A DNA stretch of 64,000 nucleotides from Paenibacillus ihbetae (GCF_002741055.1 NZ_CP016809.1:3636501-3700500); one strand, 5' to 3'; shown: positions 26,005 to 34,221, counted from the stretch's first letter. Notes: a model not told the origin generated them from the letters alone. Translations and numbers: made by a program.

Positions 26005-26346
26005 ATGTCTGAACATAATCATGTCGTGAACAAAAACGGTGAGCTCGACGTAAGTAAGGTCGATGACGCAATGGATCGGATTGACGATAAGGAGAAGGAG
26101 CGGATTCTGGCGGATTTCGATTCGTTTCAAGCCTACTTGAACAAGCGAATCCAGCTGGCCGAGAGCATCGGATTGAATGAGGAGCAGCTTGCCCAGGCGG
26201 CGGAGAAGGTGGCCGGCTATCTGGCTGCAAACGAAGAGCCGAGAAATTCGGAGGAGAAGCTTCTTCAGGAATTGTGGAAGGTGGGCACGCCCGAGGAGCA
26301 GCACAAGCTGGCTCATCTCCTCGTCAAGCTGGCCCAGAAACGTTAA
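26005..26346 (+). CDS. DUF3243-family protein
   Basis: 113 residues with an AAGGAGG SD before ATG 26005. It is all-helical and charged: DDAMDRIDDKEKERILADFDSFQ, YLNKRIQLAESIGLNEEQLA, then AEKVAGYLAANEEPRN and LLQELWKVGTPEEQHKLAHLLVKLA. It matches the small cytoplasmic DUF3243 (YmfJ-like) proteins of Bacilli, whose function is unknown. The stop codon lies inside the first copy of a 26-bp tandem duplication. Confidence 0.85.
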   Translation: MSEHNHVVNKNGELDVSKVDDAMDRIDDKEKERILADFDSFQAYLNKRIQLAESIGLNEEQLAQAAEKVAGYLAANEEPRNSEEKLLQELWKVGTPEEQHKLAHLLVKLAQKR

Positions 26347-26393
26347 GGAACAGGTCGTTTTCAAAGCGTTAAGGCGCAGGTCGTGTTCAAAGC
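26342..26393 (+). repeat. 26-bp near-perfect tandem duplication over the DUF3243 stop
   Basis: Unit 1 is 26342-26367 and unit 2 is 26368-26393; both begin gttaagg and end ttcaaagc, with three mismatches. The first unit contains the TAA stop of the DUF3243 gene, so the second looks like a duplicated gene end before the terminator. Confidence 0.8.
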
Positions 26394-26406
26394 GCGTCAG
26401 TATGTC

Positions 26407-26440
26407 TTCTCCGGCGGGTGCTGCCGGGGAGGGCTTTTTT
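26407..26440 (+). terminator. Intrinsic terminator after the DUF3243 gene
   Basis: CTCCGGC pairs with GCCGGgGAG, followed by GGC and six T. Nothing else was seen between here and the next gene except a weak AT-rich promoter-like stretch near 26530. Confidence 0.8.
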
Positions 26441-26681
26441 GATTTTCGTTGGTTTTTGTCCGGTTTTATAGAAATGAAGCTGCCTGAAATAGGGTCTAAA
26501 TTCATCTCCTCTTGGGAAGGATTTTGCCGTATTATAAAGGTTGGAGTATTGATACATAGGGATGATTATATAGGATGAAGAATTCAGTATGGTAAGGGAG
26601 CAGGGGCATGACACGCAATCGGTCCACATCCCGTTCCATATCTTATATAAGTCAAACGTTGAAGACAAAGGAGTTGCCTGC

Positions 26682-27929
26682 ATGTCCCTCTTGATTCATG
26701 AGCAGAAAAAGCCCAAGATGCAGCCCTTTTACTGGGTGCTGACATTTGAGGCGTATACGATCGGCCTACTGATCGGCCTCGCCCTGATCGTCGGCCCGGT
26801 TATGCTTCTGCTTCGCTGGCCTTCCGTCTGGACCTGGCTTAGCTTGCTAGCCGTGCCTGTCGGAATCATCATGTTCGTCAAATTGTTGAGAAGTCTGAGG
26901 AAGCAGGTGTGGGCCAATACGCATCTGGACCGATTCGCGCTGTATGAGGATCGCGTTGAATACGAGCTGTGGGATCCGGCTACGGGAGAATCGGAGCAAG
27001 GGAGTGTCTCCCTGACCGATGTGACGGAGATGTACTATGGCCGTTACGTGCTGCAATACAGCTATGCTTATAAGAAAACCAAAATGATGGAAAGAAGCCC
27101 GATGTTCGAATTGATGCCGGTCCTGTACCTGATTGCCCGAAGCGGGATGAGGGAGCGGGCCATCGCCGTTCCGTTCCTGGATCCGATGGACGCGAACCGC
27201 TGGCTGGAGGCCGTGGGCCAAAGAAATATACCGCTGTACCTTACCTCGCTCGTCATCCATGATTTCAGGGATGCCTCGGTGCCGCAGCAGCTGCGGAGCG
27301 ATGAAGATTTGAAGGCAGCGGAATTTGACGGGAATATCGAACGTGACTTCCGTCCGTATATGGAGGAGTTAATCGAAGAGGAGCAGCAGCGCGAGTATAC
27401 GGAAGCCGAGCTGGAAGAGCTTGAGCATGAGATGAAGCGGCTGGAATACGAGGAGGAGCTGAGAAAAAGGAAATCCGCCTTTCGCGGGGTCGGGAAGCTG
27501 GCTTGGCTCGTATTCCCGGTTCAATTCGCTATCGGCTATTGGCTGGTAAGATTATCGGATAACGGCTCAATTGACCCGAACAATTACGCCTATTCGATTT
27601 CGCTGCTCGGCTGCGGCAGCATTCTGTTCTTTCTCCTCGTGAAGTGGATGAGATGGCCGCAGATCCTTATCTTTTCCTTGGTTTCGCTGTTTACGTTCTT
27701 TTTTGTGGACTTCTCCGATGTTGAGACTGACCCCACCTATATTATGTCAGGAAGTCTGATAGCATTGTCCTTCATGCTTCTGCCGCTATATGGGCTGGTC
27801 TATCTTGGGCTCCGCCGATTGCGGAAGAACCGCGATGCCAGGAATTTGCCGCCGGCGCCTGAACCGTACAGACCAGCCGGCCACCCCCCTGAACCGGAGA
27901 TCGATTGGTCAAAGGGCCAGCAGCTGTAA
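26682..27929 (+). CDS. Membrane protein with PH-like (YcxB-type) region, function unknown
   Basis: 415 residues from ATG 26682 (AAAGGAG SD). Two N-terminal helices (about 18-62) are followed by a soluble stretch (about 75-180: LDRFALYEDRVEYELWDPATGES...VSLTDVTEMYYGRYVLQY) resembling bacterial PH/YcxB domains. A highly charged helix follows (EEEQQREYTEAELEELEHEMKRLEYEEELRKRK), then about four more membrane helices and a proline-rich tail. I do not recognise a precise family. A membrane-associated sensor or scaffold role would be guesswork. Confidence 0.75.
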   Translation: MSLLIHEQKKPKMQPFYWVLTFEAYTIGLLIGLALIVGPVMLLLRWPSVWTWLSLLAVPVGIIMFVKLLRSLRKQVWANTHLDRFALYEDRVEYELWDPATGESEQGSVSLTDVTEMYYGRYVLQYSYAYKKTKMMERSPMFELMPVLYLIARSGMRERAIAVPFLDPMDANRWLEAVGQRNIPLYLTSLVIHDFRDASVPQQLRSDEDLKAAEFDGNIERDFRPYMEELIEEEQQREYTEAELEELEHEMKRLEYEEELRKRKSAFRGVGKLAWLVFPVQFAIGYWLVRLSDNGSIDPNNYAYSISLLGCGSILFFLLVKWMRWPQILIFSLVSLFTFFFVDFSDVETDPTYIMSGSLIALSFMLLPLYGLVYLGLRRLRKNRDARNLPPAPEPYRPAGHPPEPEIDWSKGQQL

Positions 27930-28042
27930 TGGGAATCGAGCAGCTAGGCTGGGCCGTACGCTTGCCAATAAAACGGATGTACCGCGCAAAGTGAATTAAG
28001 CAGCTGTCGTTCGCACGGACCAATATGTGATAAGCAAGTAAA

Positions 28043-28068
28043 GAAGCGCAGCCCTAGGGCTGCGCTTC
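28043..28068 (-). terminator. Perfect 26-bp palindrome containing the stop codon (minus-strand terminator)
   Basis: Positions 28043-28068 form an uninterrupted palindrome centred on CCTAGG. On the minus strand it is followed by TTTACTT. The TAG stop of the FxLYD-like gene (28054-28056) sits at its centre, so the ribosome would reach the hairpin at termination. Downstream T content is modest. Confidence 0.6.
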
Positions 28069-28584
28069 GTATTGAAATTGGTAGGTATTCATCGGCTGAC
28101 TTGTATATGTCGAGTCGAGCTTCCTTTTCTCCCCGGGCGCAAGCGTTACTTGCTCGTAGGTTTCGGTAAAGACCTCTTCTTCGTTCATATCATACACGGT
28201 GACCTTAATATCCCCGGTGAACGTTTCGCTGCTGTGGTAATTGCCGGCATAGACGAGAATATCCGTGTCCTCCTTGCCTCCGTAAGCCCCGACATAAACG
28301 ATGATATGATCCTGAACGCTCGACAGGCTGGATTTCTCCTTCAGTTCTTCGAATCTTTGGTCGAGCTTCGTCTGCATCGTTTCTTGCTTATACAAGGAAT
28401 CCTGCGTAATCAGCCCCACGGGAATCGTCACGATAAAATAAAATACCAATGCCGAGAGGCCGGTACTGCGCAATACGGTTTTCCGGTCGTACTTGCCAAT
28501 CATGAGTCCCACCCCAGCAATCAGGGCAAAGAAGACGACAATGAGATGCCAAGGGGATACGAACATTTCCGGGTATAATTTCAT
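28054..28584 (-). CDS. Membrane-anchored protein with FxLYD-like extracellular domain
   Basis: 176 residues from ATG 28584 (GAGGAAG SD). Two helices (about 9-28 and 38-58) precede a short coiled stretch (TKLDQRFEELKEKSS) and a beta-rich domain with ILVYAGNYHSSETFTGDIKVTVYDMNEEEVF and VTLAPGEKRKLDSTY, resembling FxLYD domains that decorate Firmicute surface proteins. The function is unknown. Stop and terminator coincide. Confidence 0.75.
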   Translation of the reverse strand: MKLYPEMFVSPWHLIVVFFALIAGVGLMIGKYDRKTVLRSTGLSALVFYFIVTIPVGLITQDSLYKQETMQTKLDQRFEELKEKSSLSSVQDHIIVYVGAYGGKEDTDILVYAGNYHSSETFTGDIKVTVYDMNEEEVFTETYEQVTLAPGEKRKLDSTYTSQPMNTYQFQYEAQP

Positions 28585-28782
28585 GCTACTTCCTCGCTTA
28601 CATGTGAAATGGCAGCTGTACGCTGCAGCCGGGCACATCCACTCTATCCATTACCCGCAAGGGGGAAGGGACGAAACGGATGAGCTGTACGGCAAAACAG
28701 GCTGTAGGTATTCCTCGCCTGCCCAATAAAAATATCATAATACAAATGCTTTCATTTGGGTATCAGTCCGAGGTATGGAAAT

Positions 28783-28812
28783 TTGGATTCACCCCACGAT
28801 ATCAGGTATGAT
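28783..28812 (+). promoter_or_regulatory. Promoter of the glutathione peroxidase gene
   Basis: TTGGAT (28783-28788), 18-bp spacer, TATGAT (28807-28812). The rest of the 295-bp stretch before the gene shows nothing recognisable. Confidence 0.5.
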
Positions 28813-28879
28813 GAGGAGTAGATGGTGCACGCCCGATCAGCGTTATCCGAACAGGGCAGCACGATAGAGGAGGGAATGA

Positions 28880-29365
28880 ATGATGTCAATCTATGATTAT
28901 CAAGCCGTCGATACACAAGGCAAAACCGTTTCGCTTGAGGCTTATAAGGGCAGCGTGCTGCTGGTTGCGAACACGGCCAGTCAATGCGGGCTGACACCGC
29001 AGTACGGGGAGCTTCAGGAGCTATATGAGCAGTATAAATCCAAAGGCCTGGAGGTGCTGGGCTTTCCTTGCAACCAATTCGGAGCACAGGAGCCGGGTAC
29101 AAGCGAGGAAGCGGAAGCGTTCTGCCAGTTGAATTACGGCGTAACGTTCAAGATATTCGCAAAGATTGATGTGAATGGGGAAGGGGCGCATCCGCTGTTT
29201 CAATATTTGAAGTCCCAGAAGCCAGGTCATGAAGGAAACGGAGAGATTGCCTGGAACTTCACCAAGTTTCTTGTGAGCCGCGAGGGCGAAATCGTGCACC
29301 GGTTTGAGCCGCGGGAAACCGCTGAATCGATGAAAAGCGCGATTGAATCGCTGCTGGATGAATGA
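28880..29365 (+). CDS. Glutathione peroxidase-family thiol peroxidase (BsaA-like)
   Basis: 161 residues; GAGGAGGG precedes tandem ATGs at 28880 and 28883. The peroxidatic Cys36 lies in NTASQCGLTPQY, FPCNQFGAQEPG gives the second conserved Cys and a Gln, and AWNFTKFLV supplies the catalytic Trp/Asn pair. It is a Cys (not selenocysteine) enzyme that reduces hydroperoxides, in Firmicutes most often through thioredoxin rather than glutathione. It is single-gene and cytoplasmic. Confidence 0.95.
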   Translation: MMSIYDYQAVDTQGKTVSLEAYKGSVLLVANTASQCGLTPQYGELQELYEQYKSKGLEVLGFPCNQFGAQEPGTSEEAEAFCQLNYGVTFKIFAKIDVNGEGAHPLFQYLKSQKPGHEGNGEIAWNFTKFLVSREGEIVHRFEPRETAESMKSAIESLLDE

Positions 29366-29632
29366 TTTAGAGAGTTTTGTTCAATGCTGAAGAGTAGGGC
29401 TGTAAGTGCCGGGGGCTAGCTGGACGATCCGGTCACTGCAGTCCTGCTTTTTGCTGTGCGGGCCGATTTGAACGCCTCAGCTCATGATTCGCCGTTTCGA
29501 TCCTGGCCAAGCCGACCGAAATAGTATGTTCCGCACCCAGCGAATTCATTCCCTTTTATGCTGCAACAGAATCAGGATAAGTACCAGCCTTTTGCATCAT
29601 GATAAAAGTCAATGGAATGGGTCACGATAAGA
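29366..29632. other. Non-coding stretch before the nox promoter; nothing recognised
   Basis: No ORF with an SD, no T-rich hairpin and no known RNA motif was found here. Downstream of it begins the nox regulatory region. Confidence 0.5.
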
Positions 29633-29650
29633 TTGTGAAAATGTGAACAA
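29633..29650. promoter_or_regulatory. Distal Rex-like half-match upstream of nox
   Basis: TTGTGAAAATGTGAACAA keeps the left half of the Rex consensus TTGTGAA-N4-TTCACAA exactly, but the right half diverges. It is weaker than the two proximal sites. Confidence 0.35.
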
Positions 29651-29673
29651 TGTGTGGCTATTCCCAAAGCCTA

Positions 29674-29702
29674 TTGAAATGTGAATTAAATCACATTATA
29701 AT
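29674..29702 (+). promoter_or_regulatory. Sigma-A promoter of nox
   Basis: TTGAAA (29674-29679), a 17-bp spacer and a perfect TATAAT (29697-29702). The spacer is filled by a palindromic operator, and a second palindrome lies just downstream. Confidence 0.75.
29679..29696. promoter_or_regulatory. Rex/Fnr-like operator in the nox promoter spacer
   Basis: ATGTGAATTAAATCACAT: arms ATGTGA and TCACAT pair perfectly over 6 nt. It fits both the Rex form (WTGTGAA-N4-TTCACAW, one mismatch) and the CRP/Fnr form (TGTGA-N6-TCACA). Lying between -35 and -10 it would repress when bound. Confidence 0.6.
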
Positions 29703-29715
29703 GAAATCATAGTTA

Positions 29716-29733
29716 AAGTGAAATGTTTCACAA
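29716..29733. promoter_or_regulatory. Rex-like operator downstream of the nox -10
   Basis: AAGTGAAATGTTTCACAA matches TTGTGAA-N4-TTCACAA except at the first two bases. It begins 13 bp after the -10, another repressing position. Confidence 0.6.
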
Positions 29734-29842
29734 TCGTAACCGGGCATCGGATCAGAATGGCGTCAACGGTTACCAAGCATGATTCCATGCCAAACAGATC
29801 ATCTTAAACAAATACAAGCTTCATTTTGGAGGAGGAAAAACC

Positions 29843-31204
29843 ATGAAAGTCGCCGTTATTGGTTGTACCCATGCAGGAACGTCCGCCATTGTAAATACCG
29901 CCAAGCTGTATCCGGATGCACAGATTACCGTTTATGAACGCAATGACAATATTTCCTTTTTATCCTGCGGCATTGCGCTGTACGTCGGAGGCGTTGTGAA
30001 AGATCCGGATGGATTATTCTACTCCTCGCCGGAGAAGCTCAAAGAGCTGGGCGTCGACACCAAGATGCGCCACGAGATCGTATCGGTTGATACCGGCCGC
30101 AAGACGCTTAAGGTCCGCAATTTGGCTACGTCCGAAACCTTCGACGATACGTACGACAAGCTGATCATTACGACCGGCTCCTGGCCGATCGTTCCGAAAC
30201 TCGAGGGCATTGATCTTGATAATATCCTGCTTTCGAAGAACTACCGCCATTCCAATACGATTATCGAAAAAGCGCGTCACGCGAAGCATATTACCGTCGT
30301 AGGTGCCGGGTATATCGGCGTCGAGCTGGTCGAGGCCTTCCAGCAGAACGGTAAGCAGGTTACGCTGATCGACAGCGCGGACCGCATTCTGAACAAATAT
30401 TTGGACCCGGAATTCAGTGATAAGATCGAGAATTCTTTCCGGGAAAAAGGGATTGAGCTGGCACTCGGTCAGACGGTAACCTCCTTCCAAGGAGAAGGGG
30501 GCAAAGTGACCAAGGTGATTACCGACAAGGGTGAAATCCAAACAGATCTGGTCATTCTCTGCATCGGCTTCCGCCCGAACACGGAGCTGTTTAAAGGGCA
30601 GGTCGACATGCTCGATAACGGGGCCATCGTCGTGGACTCGTACATGCAGACCAGCAAGCCGGATGTGTACGCCGCGGGCGATTGCTGCTCGGTGCTCTAT
30701 AATCCGACAGGAAAAATGATGTACATTCCGCTGGCGACGAACGCCGTGCGCATGGGTACGCTGGTTGCCCGCAATCTGGTGAAGCACACCACGCCTTATA
30801 TGGGGACGCAAGGCACCTCGGGTCTCAAAATTTATGAGCATAACATCGCGTCCACAGGGCTGACGGAAGGAGCCGCTAAGGATGAGGGGCTCCAGGTCGA
30901 AGCCGTTACGATCACCGATCATTACCGTCCGGAATTTATGCCGACGTCCGAATCGGTCACATTGAAGGTCGTGTATGAAGCGGAAACCCGCCGCGTGATC
31001 GGTGCCCAAGTGATTTCCGAGGCCGACTTGACCCAGTCCATCAATACGCTGTCGGTATGCATCCAGAATCGGATGACGATTGACCAGCTGGCGTTTATCG
31101 ACTTCTTCTTCCAGCCGCATTACAATAAGCCGTGGAACTTCTTGAACACGGCCGGATTGCAGGCCCTCCCTGAAATCCAAACCGAAACGCCTGCGCACGT
31201 CTGA
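29843..31204 (+). CDS. nox: NADH oxidase / CoA-disulfide-reductase-family flavoprotein
   Basis: 453 residues with a GGAGGAGG SD. N-terminal FAD site KVAVIGCTHAGTSA, redox-active Cys42 in FLSCGIALYVGG (the position of the sulfenic-acid Cys of Enterococcus Nox), NADH site ITVVGAGYIGVELVEAFQ, second FAD contact VYAAGDCCSVL, and a C-terminal dimerisation domain with Gln/Ser-rich EADLTQSINTLSVCIQ. It probably reduces oxygen to water with NADH and so regenerates NAD+. CoA-disulfide reductase is the main alternative. The promoter has Rex/Fnr-like palindromes, consistent with NADH- or oxygen-linked control. A terminator follows. Confidence 0.88.
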   Translation: MKVAVIGCTHAGTSAIVNTAKLYPDAQITVYERNDNISFLSCGIALYVGGVVKDPDGLFYSSPEKLKELGVDTKMRHEIVSVDTGRKTLKVRNLATSETFDDTYDKLIITTGSWPIVPKLEGIDLDNILLSKNYRHSNTIIEKARHAKHITVVGAGYIGVELVEAFQQNGKQVTLIDSADRILNKYLDPEFSDKIENSFREKGIELALGQTVTSFQGEGGKVTKVITDKGEIQTDLVILCIGFRPNTELFKGQVDMLDNGAIVVDSYMQTSKPDVYAAGDCCSVLYNPTGKMMYIPLATNAVRMGTLVARNLVKHTTPYMGTQGTSGLKIYEHNIASTGLTEGAAKDEGLQVEAVTITDHYRPEFMPTSESVTLKVVYEAETRRVIGAQVISEADLTQSINTLSVCIQNRMTIDQLAFIDFFFQPHYNKPWNFLNTAGLQALPEIQTETPAHV

Positions 31205-31216
31205 TTTATTCCTTTG

Positions 31217-31243
31217 AAGATCCCCTTTTAGGGGGTCTTTTTC
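31217..31243 (+). terminator. Intrinsic terminator after nox
   Basis: AAGATCCCC pairs with GGGGgTCTT across TTTTA and runs into a T-rich tail. Confidence 0.85.
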
Positions 31244-31341
31244 GTGTTTGTGCAGGATTTTGCGGGTGCATGGCGAATCCAATAAGTTCAGCATTAAAGA
31301 AAGAATTTGATCAACACATGAAGCTGTAGGAGGTAATACGA

Positions 31342-31941
31342 ATGAGGATGAATCCGATGATGATAAAGATTTCGGCTGCAATACTGACGATGCTGCTTAT
31401 TGGAGCCTGCTCGAATGATCAGGCAGCTTCGCCGGCGGAACAGCCCCCTGCCGTAAGCGGAGGCGCCGATTCGGGCAAAGCCTCCGGGTCTGCTGAAGAC
31501 CCGCCAGCCAAGCCCCAGGAGGATCCGACGGCCCCGCCGGATGGCGGCAAGACGCTAAGTGTCGGCGAAACGGGCGTTGTCGGGGATACGATTGACTATC
31601 ACGGAGTCGTGATCACGCTGAACGGGCTGCGGGAATCGGAAGGAGACGATTATAAAAAGCCCCAGGACGGCAATACGTTCAAGGTGGTCGATCTAACGGT
31701 TAAAAATAACGGAGCCGAGCCGGTGGTCATTTCATCTGCCCTTTCCTTTGCGCTGACGGATGACCAGGAGGTGCATTATACGCCTGCGATCTCCTCAGAC
31801 GTGCAGACGCTCGATGGAACCTTAGCTCCCGGAGAGGAGCTCAAGGGGGAGATTTCCTATGAGGTAGCCAAAGATGCCAAGGGTCTGCAGCTGAGCTTCG
31901 GGGATCCGATGAAGATGGACAGAGCTGTCTGGAATCTCTAA
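31342..31941 (+). CDS. DUF4352-domain lipoprotein
   Basis: 199 residues with an AGGAGGT SD before ATG 31342. The signal peptide ends in a lipobox, LIGACSND. A disordered Pro/Ala/Ser/Gly-rich linker (about 25-70) leads to an immunoglobulin-like DUF4352 domain: VGDTIDYHGVVITLNG, NTFKVVDLTVKNNGAEPVVIS, LAPGEELKGEISYEVAK. It is tethered to the outer membrane face. The family often acts as an accessory or ligand-binding lipoprotein; the role here is unknown. Confidence 0.87.
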   Translation: MRMNPMMIKISAAILTMLLIGACSNDQAASPAEQPPAVSGGADSGKASGSAEDPPAKPQEDPTAPPDGGKTLSVGETGVVGDTIDYHGVVITLNGLRESEGDDYKKPQDGNTFKVVDLTVKNNGAEPVVISSALSFALTDDQEVHYTPAISSDVQTLDGTLAPGEELKGEISYEVAKDAKGLQLSFGDPMKMDRAVWNL

Positions 31942-31981
31942 TCCGATTGATCATATCCACAATGTCGGCAGCATGTGGACG

Positions 31982-32019
31982 GGAGGGTTTTCGATAAGTC
32001 GAAATGCCCTCCTGTTCTT
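31982..32019 (+). terminator. Intrinsic terminator after the DUF4352 lipoprotein
   Basis: GGAGGG pairs with CCCTCC, with an inner TCGA-taag-TCGA stem; the tail TGTTCTTG is only moderately T-rich. Confidence 0.6.
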
Positions 32020-32036
32020 GTGTTTCAGGCCATTCC

Positions 32037-32065
32037 TTTACATTGGGGAAGGGTTGGGGTATGAT
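32037..32065 (+). promoter_or_regulatory. Promoter of the TetR gene
   Basis: TTTACA (32037-32042), a 17-bp spacer, TATGAT (32060-32065), with the 18-bp operator beginning 11 bp later. Confidence 0.6.
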
Positions 32066-32075
32066 GGAGAAAATT

Positions 32076-32093
32076 AAACCGTATAGTCGGTTT
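32076..32093. promoter_or_regulatory. TetR-type operator, copy 1
   Basis: AAACCGTATAGTCGGTTT has perfect 6-bp arms (AAACCG/CGGTTT). A related site lies before the MFS gene, so the encoded TetR protein probably controls both itself and the transporter. Confidence 0.65.
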
Positions 32094-32113
32094 TTTGTAG
32101 GAGTGCATATTTG

Positions 32114-32710
32114 ATGGCAACAGAGAAAGCTCAGCGGAAGCGGGACCTTATTTTGGATAAGGCGAAGATTCTATTCATCCAGCGGGGATATGCGGCAACG
32201 TCCATGGACGAATTGGTCAAATTCACCGGTGCCAGCAAGGGCAGCATCTACTACCATTTTGACAGCAAGGAGGACCTCTTTATCCAGCTTCTTGCCAAAC
32301 AGAATCAGGAATGGATGGACGCATGGCATGAGAAGAAGGCGAATTACGGAAGCTTTGAAGAGAAGCTGTACGGGATCGCTGATCATATGGTCGATGATTT
32401 TCAGAATCCGCTCACGAAGGTTGCCGAGGAATTTTACATCAATCAGCCGAATGACAACACGCTGCTGGGCAAATTGCTGACGATCCTGCAAGGGCCGCGG
32501 GTGCTGTACCGTGAAATCCTGGAGGAGGGGGCAGATCAAGGAATCATCTCCCCGGACGATATCGAGGAAGTATCCGTCATATTCGGATCGCTGCTGGACG
32601 GCTTGTCGACTACCTTCTTCGAACGGTCACAGGAGGAATTGCGCGTTCTGTACCGGAAGGGCGTCAGTATTTTTCTGCAAGGGGTGTTGGCCGGCCGGGC
32701 CGAAGACTGA
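32114..32710 (+). CDS. TetR/AcrR-family transcriptional repressor
   Basis: 198 residues from ATG 32114; an adjoining TTG at 32111 is possible, and TAGGAG lies upstream. The N-terminal helix-turn-helix is clear: RDLILDKAKILFIQRGYAATSMDELVKFTGASKGSIYYHFDSKEDLF. The C-terminal ligand and dimer domain is of the TetR_C type (GSLLDGLSTTFFERS). An 18-bp palindrome sits at its own promoter and another at the downstream MFS promoter, indicating a repressor/efflux module whose inducer is unknown. Confidence 0.93.
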   Translation: MATEKAQRKRDLILDKAKILFIQRGYAATSMDELVKFTGASKGSIYYHFDSKEDLFIQLLAKQNQEWMDAWHEKKANYGSFEEKLYGIADHMVDDFQNPLTKVAEEFYINQPNDNTLLGKLLTILQGPRVLYREILEEGADQGIISPDDIEEVSVIFGSLLDGLSTTFFERSQEELRVLYRKGVSIFLQGVLAGRAED

Positions 32711-32855
32711 CCCGGATCATCGAGCCTCATTTGGTAGAGCACAGAACATGCGGGACGGCAGGCACGGCTTTTGAAGATCATGGAGCATAAACATCTTCAA
32801 TAGGATCGCTGCTCTGATCCAGCAGAAAAACGACCGCTAACACGGTCTGTCTACT

Positions 32856-32883
32856 TTGAGAGTACGTCGAAAGACGTTATTCT
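32856..32883 (+). promoter_or_regulatory. Probable promoter of the MFS gene
   Basis: TTGAGA (32856-32861), a 16-bp spacer, TATTCT (32878-32883); the operator follows after 13 bp. The match is moderate. Confidence 0.4.
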
Positions 32884-32896
32884 TTTAAGAATAAAT

Positions 32897-32914
32897 AAAC
32901 TGACTAGTCGGTTT
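32897..32914. promoter_or_regulatory. TetR-type operator, copy 2
   Basis: AAACTGACTAGTCGGTTT shares arms AAAC-G/CGGTTT with the copy before the TetR gene and lies at the expected transcript start of the MFS gene. Confidence 0.65.
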
Positions 32915-32932
32915 TATGAGGAGGCATGGGAA

Positions 32933-34186
32933 ATGAAACACCTATTTCGCAACAAAGCATTTGTACTGCTTACGATTTCGGATGTCCTGCAGAACATCGG
33001 CATCTGGATCCGCAACATGGCGCTGCTCTACTTTATTATGGAGAAAAGCCATCATAACCCGGTAGCCATATCGCTGCTGACCGTTATTGAATATGCGCCG
33101 ATCTTCCTGGTCTCGATTGTCGGCGGCGTACTAGCCGACCGCTGGCGGCCGAAGCGCACGATGATTTGGGGGGACATCCTGAGCTTCATATCCGTGCTGC
33201 TCATCCTGTTCGTCGTATTTGCAGGATATTGGCAGGCAGCCTTCGCGGTGACGCTCATCTCGGCCGTCGTCTCCCAGTTTTCCCAGCCGTCCTCGTTCAA
33301 AATTATCAAGCGCTGCCTGCCGGATGAGCATGTCTCTTCTGCGACGGCGCTGTCCCAGACGCTCATGTCGCTGTTCATTATTCTAGGGCCGATGATCGGG
33401 ACGACGATCTATCAGGCCTTCGGCCTCGAAGCGTCACTGATTGGTCTGCTTGTCATATTTGCCGGCTCTGCCGCCGTATTGGCATTCCTCCCCTCGCATG
33501 TGGATGAAGCAGCGGATAAGACCGAATCTGCAAGCTCTTTCACAGAAGAACTGAAGGAGGGCTTTCGCTACATCGGCCGTACCGGATGGCTGAAGGTGCT
33601 TTTGGTGGTTTATATTCTTCTGGCGCTCGGGGCAGGGTTTGTCCAGCCGCTCGATATCTTTGTCATCACCGAGCGTTTGATGCTGGATATGACCAGTGTG
33701 CAGTGGTTTACGGCACTTGAGGGTGCAGGGATGCTGATCGGGGGGATTATTGCTGCCGTCATCGCCGGGCGGGTGAAAGGCTCGTATCTTCTGTTTGCTG
33801 GCCTTGCCTTCCTTGGGGTGTCCACATGCATCGAGGTACTGTCCAAGTGGCCGCTCCTGACCGGTGCCATGCGTTTTGTTACCGGCGTACTGATGGCGCT
33901 GGCGCAAACCGTCTTGATGGCGCTGATGATGCGGCAGGTTGATGAGCAATATATCGGGCGACTCAATGGCGTCATGACGCCGGTCTTTACCGGCATGCTG
34001 CTGATCGGCTCGGGACTGACGGGCTGGTACATGGCGGCATCGTCGATCGTGACGGTATATTTCACGGCAGGAGCCGTATTCCTGGTGTCCTCGCTTGTCA
34101 GCATGAAGCTTCCCGCGGCCAAGGCGCCGGTGGAAGGCATGCCTGGCGGGTCGACGGCTGCCGCTAAGGGCGCGATGGAATCCTAG
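32933..34186 (+). CDS. MFS transporter (MFS_3/enterobactin-exporter-like)
   Basis: 417 residues with a GAGGAGG SD. About twelve membrane helices; the first-half loop GGVLADRWRPKRTMIWGD is the MFS motif A (GxLaDrxGrkr). FSQPSSFKIIKRCLPDEHVSSATALSQTLMSLF is typical of the MFS_3 branch. A longer charged central loop (about 195-215: DEAADKTESASSFTEELKEG) separates the two halves. It is probably a drug or metabolite exporter controlled by the TetR gene upstream. Confidence 0.92.
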   Translation: MKHLFRNKAFVLLTISDVLQNIGIWIRNMALLYFIMEKSHHNPVAISLLTVIEYAPIFLVSIVGGVLADRWRPKRTMIWGDILSFISVLLILFVVFAGYWQAAFAVTLISAVVSQFSQPSSFKIIKRCLPDEHVSSATALSQTLMSLFIILGPMIGTTIYQAFGLEASLIGLLVIFAGSAAVLAFLPSHVDEAADKTESASSFTEELKEGFRYIGRTGWLKVLLVVYILLALGAGFVQPLDIFVITERLMLDMTSVQWFTALEGAGMLIGGIIAAVIAGRVKGSYLLFAGLAFLGVSTCIEVLSKWPLLTGAMRFVTGVLMALAQTVLMALMMRQVDEQYIGRLNGVMTPVFTGMLLIGSGLTGWYMAASSIVTVYFTAGAVFLVSSLVSMKLPAAKAPVEGMPGGSTAAAKGAMES

Positions 34187-34221
34187 AGCGCTCAGCTCTC
34201 AACACTTAACCTATAAGAAAA

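Noticed and set aside
30014..31381. 455-codon minus-strand ORF opposite nox
   Set aside because: It is the shadow of the NADH oxidase, whose FAD and NADH motifs fix the coding strand.
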